Assembly (NCBI GenBank): GCA_036245525.1
Contig: BTPG01000007.1
Coordinates: 129,090,375 to 129,154,374 of the forward strand
DNA length: 64,000 nt
Direction: 5' to 3'
From: Semisulcospira habei
Taxonomy: Eukaryota; Mollusca; Gastropoda; Semisulcospiridae
Shown in pieces: positions 22,906 through 33,035 of this stretch (positions are counted from its first letter, which is position 1; the number at the start of each line of letters is the position of its first letter). Under the pieces are notes generated by a model. The model was not told the origin of the DNA, ran no database searches, and worked only from the letters and a program-made list of their open reading frames with translations. The translations under genes and the position numbers were made by a program.

Positions 22906-23897
22906 GATTGTTGTGTTTTGCTTATGTCAGCTGATTGGGCACTCGGCTGATGCCGCCCTGGTTACCTGCACAGTTCAGTTACGTTATCAGTATGTAAGCG
23001 CTAGGTGACCCCCTTTTCCTTTGACCCTTTATGTACAAGTGACACGTCTTGCGCTGATAACGTTATCTCTGAGATGACCCAGTATAATTACTGCTAATAG
23101 CTGGGTGAGTGCCCTACAGTAGCTACTTATCACAGCGTTCTCACAAGTGATTTTAACTTGAACCGGTCCCAATGCGCAAAAGGTCATCGGGCCAACGGCG
23201 GCCGACGTCGACCCGATGGTCGGGTATTGCGCACTGGGGGTGGGGGGTGGGGGGAGGTGTGTGTGTGTTCCTAATGTCATAATGATGGCGTTTGATTGCC
23301 ACATCGCAAATGACAGTGTAGCGTGGAATCCCTTTTGATGCGGCTGCCTTCTTTGGTTTCTTCCCATTTATCCGGATTCTGATGCTCAAAAGGAAAGGAT
23401 TACAACCCAGAACCCAAGCTACTTCTAATAGTCATAGTATTGGGAGTGTTTATTGATTATTTCTTACTGCGAACTCTAAATTCTTTGTAACGTTTATAAC
23501 ATTATAGCTGATGTATATATACATTCTTAATCTTTTTATACTGGTGGTTCTGAATCTTAACTTTGATTTTATATTTGAAAATAAAATATTATATTCTTTA
23601 ATGTATATAAAAAGGGACCGTTGTTGTTTGGTGATTTGCTAAGACTCACTAAGATATTATTTATAAAAACTCGAAAGAATATTGAAAGTAACTTTTTTTC
23701 TCCCTTTCATGAAAACTAAGTATAGAACGGTAGTCCCCGATCACTTCGGTGCCAGTGGAACAGTAAATAGGATCTAACTAACAAACTAGCCCAGCCCCAG
23801 CTGTGAATCCCCCAGTCACAAAACGTCCTCGGGCCCACCACGGCCGGCGCAGGGGGCCCGCGCAGGGATGTACTGGGGAAAGCCTCGGACCACATAC
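22906..23897. other. Intergenic or intron 1 of gene B, no exon seen
   Basis: Positions 22980..23160 match intron 1 of gene A (33430..33600). A palindrome (cccaatgcgcaaaaggtcat with its complement) lies at 23168..23238. No first exon resembling gene A is present up to the gap. Confidence 0.6.
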
Positions 23898-24397
23898 NNN
23901 NNNNNNNNNNNNNNNNNNNNNNNNNNNNNNNNNNNNNNNNNNNNNNNNNNNNNNNNNNNNNNNNNNNNNNNNNNNNNNNNNNNNNNNNNNNNNNNNNNNN
24001 NNNNNNNNNNNNNNNNNNNNNNNNNNNNNNNNNNNNNNNNNNNNNNNNNNNNNNNNNNNNNNNNNNNNNNNNNNNNNNNNNNNNNNNNNNNNNNNNNNNN
24101 NNNNNNNNNNNNNNNNNNNNNNNNNNNNNNNNNNNNNNNNNNNNNNNNNNNNNNNNNNNNNNNNNNNNNNNNNNNNNNNNNNNNNNNNNNNNNNNNNNNN
24201 NNNNNNNNNNNNNNNNNNNNNNNNNNNNNNNNNNNNNNNNNNNNNNNNNNNNNNNNNNNNNNNNNNNNNNNNNNNNNNNNNNNNNNNNNNNNNNNNNNNN
24301 NNNNNNNNNNNNNNNNNNNNNNNNNNNNNNNNNNNNNNNNNNNNNNNNNNNNNNNNNNNNNNNNNNNNNNNNNNNNNNNNNNNNNNNNNNNNNNNNN
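23898..24397. other. Assembly gap (500 N)
   Basis: Exactly 500 undetermined bases, a round number that usually marks a gap of unknown true size. ORFs called across it are meaningless. Confidence 0.99.
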
Positions 24398-24497
24398 CAT
24401 AACTACCATGTTCGATCTCTCTCTCGAATTGTAATACAGTCCTTCAGAGGGCAACTTCAAATTTTGGGGATTTCGGTATTGGGGCAGAATGTGTTAA
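24398..24497. mobile_element. A-type MITE, right end only, cut by the gap
   Basis: Begins inside the right arm (accatgttcgatc) and ends gcagaatgtgttaa. The left part is in the gap. Confidence 0.7.
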
Positions 24498-24802
24498 AAC
24501 TTGATTCAAAGAGAGAGTTCAATAAAACAGGCGGGCCCGCAAGTGACTTTGGCTATAGTTTAGAGAAAAAAAAACAGAACATTGATGCTGTGAATTGGCT
24601 TGCAGGCGTGGGATATTTCAGGGTGGTCTGCATATGGTCATATTCAGATTATTTCTTTTTTGACACTGTCTTCTGTAAGATGATAGATAAATGTTAAATC
24701 TTTCACAATATCCAGCATAAGTTGAACAATTCTGAGTATTGTTTTAGAAAATCCGTGCGATTGGAACGTTGCACATTGTGTCAAAACGCACAGGTAATGA
24801 AA

Positions 24803-24985
24803 AACGTCGTCTGTTACGTCATCGCGGAGTCTCGTTACTGCCTGAATAAAACTGTAGCTGTTAAACGTCGTCTGTTACGTCATCGCGGAGTCTCATTACT
24901 GCCTGAATAAAACTGTAGCTGTTAAACGTCGTCTGTTACGTCATCGCGGAGTCTCATTACTGCCTGAATAAAACAGTAGCTGATA
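24803..24985. repeat. 61-bp tandem repeat, three copies
   Basis: Starts at 24803, 24864 and 24925. The unit begins aacgtcgtctgttacgtcat and differs at only a few positions between copies. Confidence 0.93.
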
Positions 24986-25319
24986 ACCCTCGTGTGTATA
25001 CAGCCAACGGTACTGTTTACAGTGGCAGTGGTTGCATGCACAAAGGGGTTACAATAGTTCTTTGTTTACAATATGCACAAATGAAAGCATACTATTCTGT
25101 CCCAAAACAAACATTCGGGCGAATTTGCGAAGTTTTGTTGTTGTTTGTTTGTTTTTTGTTTTGTTTTGTTTGTTGTCAAACTGTAACATTCAAAAGTTTG
25201 CCATTTATACGAAGACCTGCGCGGATACTAAACACGGGTTGTCGTCAACCGGACAGGGGCGGATCCAGATAGTGCCTGGACGGTGAGGAGGAGGTGTAGG
25301 GAGGAGCAGAGCTCATTTC

Positions 25320-25478
25320 CATGAGTACGTTTAGTCCTACACAAGCCATTTTAAGCAAGGTGTTCTGCTAGTTTAGTCCTGCCCCAGTCACTAAGCAAAG
25401 TGCTCCGCTATAGCAGATAGTGGAGCACCTAGCTTAGTGGCTGGCGCAAGATTAAGCTCAGTCATGCAACTGACTCCA
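25320..25478. repeat. F-type hairpin, diverged copy
   Basis: Inverted arms catgagtacgtttagtcc and related sequence, with internal agcaaggtgttctgc and complement. It is related to the better preserved element at 43198..43368. Confidence 0.6.
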
Positions 25479-26284
25479 GGATTATATTCAGATCATATGC
25501 GTGCTGGTCTGTGATTTTGGATATTACGGCCTGAAGCCAGAATCTTAGTTCGGCACGTTCTGACCAGACACACAATTTAACCGACCACCAAAAAAACCAA
25601 CAACAACAAACCAACAACAAAAAAATCGGTTTAAATCGTTTATTGCACTGCCAAAGCATTACGGAATGGGAAAGTTTCTCTGGATCAAAACAAGATAGAG
25701 GCTTATAAGATAAGACACGCACTTCACTTTCATAACTTTCTTACAACTCTTTAGCCAGTGCGCAAAGGCCAGAAGGCCGACGACGGCCCTATGACATTTT
25801 GCGCATTGGGTAATTATACAGTACAGACAACAGATGACGCAGACGTCGTACAGCAGAGACCTTGGCCCATTTAACCCCAAGGCCGCATTTCCCAGCGCGA
25901 GACACTTCAGTCCTGGCGAGACGCCGGCTGGCCTCCTCGCGCGCCGCTCAGTGACCCAACCCCACTAAAAATATTTATCGTAGCAGTTCGTTAGAAACTT
26001 TTTTTTTTAACTTTAATTTTTTTTCTTAACCCGGTGGCCCTGAATTTTAACCCCCCATTTTAACCACAATAAAGATAAAGATATATGCTTTTAACTTGCA
26101 TACGGACCGTTGTTTGGGTTGGTACCCGTAAGTTAAACAGCACGCGCGGTGTGGCACTACCACGCCGCGCGAGCGCAAAACTTCTATCGAATAGACGCTA
26201 CCCCCCCCCCCCCCCACCCTACAACCCATCTAAATAATATAAGAACTCATAGTAAACTTGCTAGTCCCCGATCATTTTAAATAC

Positions 26285-28106
26285 CCCCCCCCCCCCCCCT
26301 CTTGGCTTGACTTCGCGAACGAAGATTCTATAGGGCTTGCCCACGTCGTCTGCAGGCATTTTCGTGGCTGCGGAGGCCAATCCGGGACAGGCAGGTACGA
26401 CCGCAGTGGCTGCAGGGGAAGGTCTGTTCAGGGTTCTGAGTTACGACAGCTCTGTTTTTTCTTCTGAGCCGCTTGTCCTTAAGGTTAGCTCTGCGAGAGT
26501 CCTCAAAGGAGACGGCTGCCTTGTGAATGGTGGAGCGCCAGGTGTCACGGTCCGCAGCAAGCGAAGACCACTGGCGGTGGTCGATTTGGCAGGCACTAAG
26601 TGACTTCTTGAGACCGTCTTTGTATCTCTTCTTTGGTGCCCCTCTGTCTCGGTGTCCAGTGGCGAGCTCGCCGAACAGAGTGATCTTGGGTAGGCGATGA
26701 TCCTCCATCCTGGAGACGTGCCCCGCCCAGCGAAGCTGTGTCCGCAGCAGCAAAGCCTCGATGCTCACAGTTTCCGCCTGTTCAAGGACCTCGACGTTGG
26801 TGACATAGTCACTCCAGTGAATGCTGAGGATGGTACGCAGGCAGCGCTGGTGAAAGCGTTCGAGGAGTCGTAGTTGGCTGCGGTAGAGGGCCCAGGACTC
26901 GGAACCGTACAGCAGGGTGGTGAGGACGACAGCTCTGTACACGCTGATCTTGGTGCCTTTTTTCAGCTGTTGATTGTGCCACACCCGCTTGAATAGTCGC
27001 CCGAAAGCACTGTTCGCTTTTGCCAGCCTGTTGTCCAGCTCCTTGTCCAGCTTGGCGTCTGACGTGATGATGCAGCCAAGGTAGGTAAACTGGTGTACAG
27101 ACTTCAGTTCGGACTCGCCGATGGTGATGTGGGGAGGGCGATGCTCTTCCTTGGGTGCCGGCTGATGAAGGACCTCTGTCTTTTTCAGACTGACCTCAAG
27201 TCTAAAGAGCTGGGCGGCATCTGCGAAGCAGGACGTAATGCGCTGCAAGGCTCTCTCTGTGTGTGCAACGAGGGCAGCGTCATCAGCAAAGAGCAGCTCA
27301 CGAATCAGTTGGTCTAGGGTTTTCGTGTGGGCCTGCAGTCGTCTGAGGTTGAACAGGCTGCCATCGAGACGATACCTGATGTACACTGCGTCGTCGTCGT
27401 CGAGGTTCACTGTGGCCTGCTTCAACATCATGCTGAAGAAGATGGTGAAGAGGGTCGGTGCCAGCACGCAGCCTTGCTTCACGCCGTTGCGAATGGGGAA
27501 TGGTTCTGAGAGGTCACTGTTTAGTCTGACCTGGCCTTGCTGGTCCTCGTGGAGCTGGACGATCATGTTGAGGAACTTTGGGGGACAGCCTAGTCGCTCC
27601 AGGATCTGCCACATACCTTGCCTGCTCACAGTGTCAAACGCTTTTGTTAGGTCGACAAACGTTACGTACAGCCCTTTGTTCTGCTCGCGGCACTTCTCCT
27701 GAAGCTGTCTCAGCACAAAGACCATGTCGGTGGTACTCCTGTTGGCTCTGAAGCCACACTGGCCCTCTGGGAGGTGGTCTTCAGCGATGGCAGGTACCAG
27801 CCGATTCAGGAGCAACCTTGCGAGAATTTTCCCGGCAATGGACAGCAGGGTAATTCCACGATAATTAGAGCAGGCAGACTTCTCTCCTTTGTTCTTGTAC
27901 AGGGTGATGATGACTGCATCACGGAGATCCTTTGGTAGTGTTCCTTTTTCCCAGCAGCAGAGAAAGAGGTCGTGGAGCTTGTTGTGCAGTGCTGGGCCTC
28001 CATGTTTCCAGATCTCTGGCGGGATTCCGTCAATGCCTGCTGCTTTGCCACTCTTGAGCTGGTGGATGGCTGTGAGGGTCTCTTCGGCGGTGGGCGGTTC
28101 GTCCAA
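26285..28106 (-). mobile_element. Non-LTR retrotransposon, 5'-truncated, copy 1
   Basis: On the minus strand this starts at the RT N-terminus and runs to a short 3' end (gtcaagccaagag) against a C-run. The flanks tttaaatacc at about 26275 and 28111 look like a target-site duplication of about 10 bp. The second copy at 62553..64000 is nearly identical, so the family moved recently. Confidence 0.9.
26328..28106 (-). CDS. LINE ORF2 fragment: reverse transcriptase with C-terminal zinc finger
   Basis: 592 codons open without interruption. It would copy element RNA into DNA at the target site. Visible blocks are AAGIDGIPPEIWK near residue 23, YRGITLLSIAGK near 82, FVDLTKAFDTV (motif A, about 150..160), QGCVLAPTLF (motif B, about 211) and LFADDAAL (motif C, catalytic FADD at about 273..276). 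Further on are QFTYLGCIIT, RWAGHVSRM and a C-terminal CSHCGRTC...H zinc finger. The upstream endonuclease is missing because of 5' truncation, so the element is not autonomous. I do not assign the LINE clade. Confidence 0.93.
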   Translation of the reverse strand: MDEPPTAEETLTAIHQLKSGKAAGIDGIPPEIWKHGGPALHNKLHDLFLCCWEKGTLPKDLRDAVIITLYKNKGEKSACSNYRGITLLSIAGKILARLLLNRLVPAIAEDHLPEGQCGFRANRSTTDMVFVLRQLQEKCREQNKGLYVTFVDLTKAFDTVSRQGMWQILERLGCPPKFLNMIVQLHEDQQGQVRLNSDLSEPFPIRNGVKQGCVLAPTLFTIFFSMMLKQATVNLDDDDAVYIRYRLDGSLFNLRRLQAHTKTLDQLIRELLFADDAALVAHTERALQRITSCFADAAQLFRLEVSLKKTEVLHQPAPKEEHRPPHITIGESELKSVHQFTYLGCIITSDAKLDKELDNRLAKANSAFGRLFKRVWHNQQLKKGTKISVYRAVVLTTLLYGSESWALYRSQLRLLERFHQRCLRTILSIHWSDYVTNVEVLEQAETVSIEALLLRTQLRWAGHVSRMEDHRLPKITLFGELATGHRDRGAPKKRYKDGLKKSLSACQIDHRQWSSLAADRDTWRSTIHKAAVSFEDSRRANLKDKRLRRKNRAVVTQNPEQTFPCSHCGRTCLSRIGLRSHENACRRRGQAL

Positions 28107-28540
28107 TTCAATTTAAATACCAGAGGGACACGAAATGGACTTAACAACATCTCAGATTGTGGAGGTACCACATAATTATATAACGACTATGTGCCAGTTG
28201 CAGGAGATGGATCGAATTTGATACTTTAAGGGTGTTGCAAGATTAGCGTGGCGCCTGATGACGCCAAGCTAATCTGACAATACCCTTGAGGTTCCTTGGT
28301 CAATCTCTCTCCTGCTCCGCCGTGAGATGGCCTTAGTCGCCTGCTCGGCGTTAAACCCAAATAACTACTGACTCTCTCCTGCTGTAGTGTGTCGAGACTA
28401 GATTACTAGATACAAATTTTTGAAGTATATGCACGACAGGGGAAGCATTCTGCCCAGGACAGCGTTCTTCCCGTGCTGAGTATTTTCCATTGACGCGCAT
28501 TTGTTTTTTTAGTCGGGCTGCCGAGAAGCAAAAACGATTT
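28107..28540. other. A-type MITE interrupted by a SINE tail
   Basis: A diverged A-type palindrome at about 28195..28395 is split by a SINE tail (gagatggccttagtcgcctg and the ggcgttaaaccc tail) at about 28316..28373. The repeated tctctcctgct on both sides is the likely target duplication. Confidence 0.65.
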
Positions 28541-29310
28541 CTGTGTCATGGCTTGTGTGTGCGGATCTGTGATATTGAATCCTAAGACCTGGAACCGTAA
28601 GTGCAGCACCGCCCACATCAGCATAACAAAACTATCAGCCACTATCATCGTCTTCACCGTCGTCTTAATCGTCATCTACATCTTGATTATCATCACACGA
28701 AAACAAGAACAACAAAATCTAATCAATACGCGTACTGGTCTGTGATTTTGCACCTTACAGCTCTGTCGCTCTGTCGTGCCGCAAGTTTCAAAATCACAGA
28801 CCATGAGTACATCATCATAACAAAAGCACGATCTCCAAATCTCGTAGATGTCATTGATTACCATTTACATCATCTTTCACGCCAGGCAAATAAAGCACCG
28901 CACTTGAACTGTCATGGTCGATCTGTCCACTGTCGTAGTGTCAGGATGAGTTGTAACAACGGGTACGCATGACTGGGTTATTGCACGCGAAATCTTATTA
29001 GAGGCTATTGCTATATCAGAAGTAGGTCAAACATTGTACGGGCTTCAAATATTCCGTGGAGTCAACCAGCTCGCTAAATCTACAAGAGGCCTATATTCTC
29101 ATGAGACCCTGCAGACGCAGAGGCTTATGAGAATCTATGCCTCTTGTTGGCAACAAGTCGTCTCATAGACATCCACAGTTTGCGGTACTTCACGTCTTTC
29201 CTTACTATAAGGGGCTGACCCTACTATATTTGACTTGTTTATTATAATCTACGATGTTAAGGGGCTCAACCTACAATAATTTGACTTGATATTATATTCT
29301 AAGATGTTTA
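28541..29310. repeat. 3' flank of gene A, paralogous to 16020..17500
   Basis: Contains D-type hairpins (28547..28595 partial, 28731..28809) and a B-like hairpin with aagaggcctatattctcatg (29090..29150). No gene is recognised. Confidence 0.75.
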
Positions 29311-29384
29311 ATTTTCCCCCGGGTAAAATCCAGGGTAAACCCCCCAACACAAAAAACACACACCAACAACCCCCCCCCCCCCCC

Positions 29385-29418
<34 letters not shown>

Positions 29419-29607
29419 GGAAAAAAAAACCCTAGACGGACTTGTTCAATATATAGCATGTCCGTTGAAAGATCAAAGTGGAACACTCGCCGTTCACTCC
29501 ATAGGCAATGCCACTGTCCCCCATAACCCGCCATTAGGGCCCTCCAATCCGGTGGACGTCAAACCCTGATATATAGAATCCCTGCCCAAACTAACCAACC
29601 AAGGAAC
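29311..29607 (+). mobile_element. SINE fragment inserted at the end of gene A
   Basis: The body gttcaatatatagcatgtcc, aactcataggcaatg-type and cccccataacccgcc segments match the full SINE at 46144..46454 on the plus strand. It includes C and A homopolymers at 29371..29417. It lies exactly between sequences that are contiguous at the end of gene B exon 4, and it supplies the stop codon of gene A. Confidence 0.78.
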
Positions 29608-29814
29608 CCACGGAATGTCCCGTCGTGCTGTCAGAGCCTGGCGCTGATTGGCTGTTGGTGGGATGGAAGTAGGGAGCGTTGTTCTGACTGGCCCGCGGAA
29701 TGGGCTCGAGCAAGGGGTCGATAATCGGGCGCCAGTCCTCCAGAGTCCAGGTGGGGTCGCCGTTTAAGACAGTGATGTCATTCACCATGAAGGTGGGCGT
29801 GGCCGCCACACCAC
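29591..29814 (-). CDS. Gene A exon 4
   Basis: The acceptor is gtttacag at 29815. Phase 1 entry makes Arg, then GVAATPTFMVND. The frame ends SVGSLVG with TAG at 29591. Those last residues have no match in gene B and come from the adjacent SINE. Gene A also lacks about 29 tail residues that gene B has. Confidence 0.85.
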
Positions 29815-32087
29815 CTGTAAACAAGCTAATTCCTTCATTTCCACTGGCCATGACTAGTGGCGATCATAACTCTACCCCTTGACGGCAAAAGACAGTAACT
29901 CAGTTCTTGTGAAAAGCGAGATTTGAATCGTATTAAACGAAAAATCTCGCTTTCCACAAAAATAAAATTACTACTGTCTTCTGTCTACTGTCTACTGCTG
30001 TCTTCTGAAGTGCGTTATAGGCAAAGTAGATTAGCAACGGCAAGTTCGAAAAATGGTTTTCCCAACCAAAACTTTAACCGTTGTAAAATAAAGAATCATT
30101 GTCAGTGCCATTGTCTATGCAGAGCAGAAATGTACAGATCTACAGAATTTCTGCTGGTCTGTGATTTTGGACCTTATGGCTTTTAGCTTTTAGCCGTAAG
30201 GTCCAAAATCACAGACCAGCACAGGTAGAAGATATATTTACGTGTGCAGCAGTATTTCCACTCAATGCGGGTGTCCTGCTCCACTGCAGCGTTGTCTATC
30301 AGCTGAGTGAACTCAGAGTTGGATACCCCGAGGTCCGCAGCAAGCTTGCCCAGCAAACTGAAACACGACAGGTCAACAGTCGAGTCCGGTCCGCGATTCG
30401 AGGCAAGGCAAGCCAAGCGTGTCATACACCGCGGATTAAATCTGAGCACCACCCAACTGCAAGAGGTATAGATCCTCATGAGCCCCCGCATTTTGCGCGG
30501 GCTCATGAGGATCTATGCCTCTTGCTGACACCAATTTTAACCCCTGTTCCTAGGGCTTATTTGTATGTTGAATGAACGAATATTGCAGAAACACTTTCTG
30601 CGTCAGCTGACACTGAGCGGGTTAAACTTGCTGGTTTTCTTTGAGTAATGAAAAGTAGTCTACACTTTGTTAACTCTTATCATTCGGAATACACCAGTGT
30701 GTGAAATAAGTTTGACTAAAATAGTTCAAGGGTAGTGCCAGAATAGCTTGGCGCCTAGAGGCGCCAAGCTATTCTGGCACCACCCTTGAACTAAAGCCAT
30801 TGGTCTATATCCTTATGTGTAAGTATTATAATGTAGCTTGCGTATGGCAGTGTACAAAATTGAAACTTTTAGCCTCAGTATGATGTGGGTTAACACGCAG
30901 CCTGGCTTTGCGCACAATGTAACACACAAGAAATAACATATAATATAGTCCCAAGCAATTGTGTGTGTGACGTCATCTGCCAAAACGTTTTACACGAGTT
31001 GCAGCTTGAGTGTGGAAGAACATTACATGTATATATATAGCTATAGTTAGACATAATAATATTACCAGCAACAGTTTTCGTCACATTCCATGTATATATA
31101 GCTATAGTTACACACAATAATATTACCAGCAACAGTTTTAGTCACATTACATGTACATATAGCTATAGTTAGACATAATAATATTACCACTGAGCAACAG
31201 TTTTAGTCACATTACATGTACATATAGCTATAGTTACACACAATAATATTACCAGCAACAGTTTTAGTCACATTACATGTACATACAGTATAGCTATAGT
31301 TACACACAATAATATTACCAGCTACAGTTTTAGTCACATTACATGTACATATAGCTATAGTTAGACATAATAATATTACCACTGAGCAACAGTTTTAGTC
31401 ACATTACATGTACATATAGCTATAGTTAGACATAATAATATTACCAGCAACAGTTTTAGTCACATTACATGTATATATAGCTATAGTTAGACACAATAAT
31501 ATTACCAGCTACAGTTTTAGTCACATTACATGTATATATAGCTATAGTTAGACATAATAATATTACCAGCAACAGTTTTAGTCACATTACATGTACATAT
31601 AGCTATAGTTAGACATAATAATATTACCACTGAGCAACAGTTTTAGTCACATTACATGTACATATAGCTATAGTTAGACATAATAATATTACCAGCAACA
31701 GTTTTAGTCACATTACATGTATATATAGCTATAGTTAGACACAATAATATTACCAGCTACAGTTTTAGTCACATTACATGTATATATAGCTATAGTTAGA
31801 CATAATAATATTACCAGCAACAGTTTTAGTCACATTACATGTACATATAGCTATAGTTAGACATAATAATATTACCAGCAACAGTTTTAGTCACATTACA
31901 TGTTAAAAAGACCCAAAGGAAACAAGCAGTAAATATAGTCGTTATAAATGTTTGCAGTATGTATTACAATAATGAGCGCGGCGAGGTGGCCTTAGTCGCC
32001 TGCTCGGCTTTAAACCCAAATAACTAACTTACTATAATGAGAGAGAAAAGAGACGGCTTTAGTCGCCTGTTCGGCGTTAAACCCCAA

Positions 32088-32131
<44 letters not shown>

Positions 32132-33002
32132 CCAAGTTGGGCTAACTTATGAAGTCTGAATGTCGTAAAATGAAAGACTTTTCTGCTCTTCCTCTCCTCT
32201 TTTCAAAAGAGAGTTCCCCAAGGTGCCCTTGCACAAGGGGCAGTAGAAACCTCTTTTTAATTCTCTGTGCCTACTCACATGGACTGAGAAAATCAGCGTG
32301 GTAAGGTCTTCTGTGAGACGAGACAAGACTGATAACTCGTGGTCAGTATCTGCGAATTTTAGCAATCGTGGGTTACCATAGAGCAGATCGCTTTAGCTCT
32401 TTCGAGACGTGCCGCAACCGCATTCGCGGCGTCCGCGAATCCGGATGCGACATGTCACGAAAGTGTTAAGATATTATGTCTGTATTACTATTGAATGCAG
32501 CGTTATCTTGTTCAGAATTTATTCTTCTACTGCCTGAAAGTCGCGTCTGTCAAGAACAGTTGACAACAATGTTTATACACTGTGTACTGAATGTTAATTA
32601 GAATATAAATTATTATGTATGTATTGCTGTTTAGTTTATTGTAAAAGTGGTGTGTTCGGGCATTGTGCTTTGTTTGTTATGTGCATATGTCATTGTATTT
32701 TTATTTTTGTGTACAGATTGTAAAGCGCTTAGAGCTTTTGAGTAAGATTAAGCGCTATATAAATACTCATTATTATTATTATTATTGTACTCACGTGACA
32801 ACCTCCAGGTCCGAGATGTCGTGGGTGGCTTTGTTTGTCAGGGTGTCGAAGTTGCGATACATGTATTCGAACCAGTCGTAGGTGCTGTTGCCATTGGTTA
32901 CTGTGTTTACCACGTGGGCACCCTGCAACAATACGAATAATAATAATAATAGTAACAACAACAATAATACATTATAATAATAATAGTAATGATGATGATA
33001 TA

Positions 33003-33035
<33 letters not shown>

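Larger units (their letters stand above)
24498..26271. other. Gene-poor stretch with short repeats
   Basis: Holds three 61-bp tandem repeats (24803..24985), one end of a caggggcggatc-type element (25255), an F-type hairpin (25320..25478) and a D-type hairpin (25500..25547). It also has a gcgcaaaggcc palindrome (25755..25810) and C-runs near 26205. No host gene is recognised. Confidence 0.6.

Noticed and set aside
23803..24460. Long ORFs across the N gap
   Set aside because: The translations are almost all X; the frame is open only because bases are unknown.
24803..24985. 61-bp repeats as a regulatory array
   Set aside because: There are only three copies, no adjacent gene and no recognised motif, so I keep it as a simple tandem repeat.
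27238..27702. 154-codon plus-strand ORF
   Set aside because: It lies antisense to the LINE RT frame and shows no domain of its own; the same shadow appears at 63486..63950.
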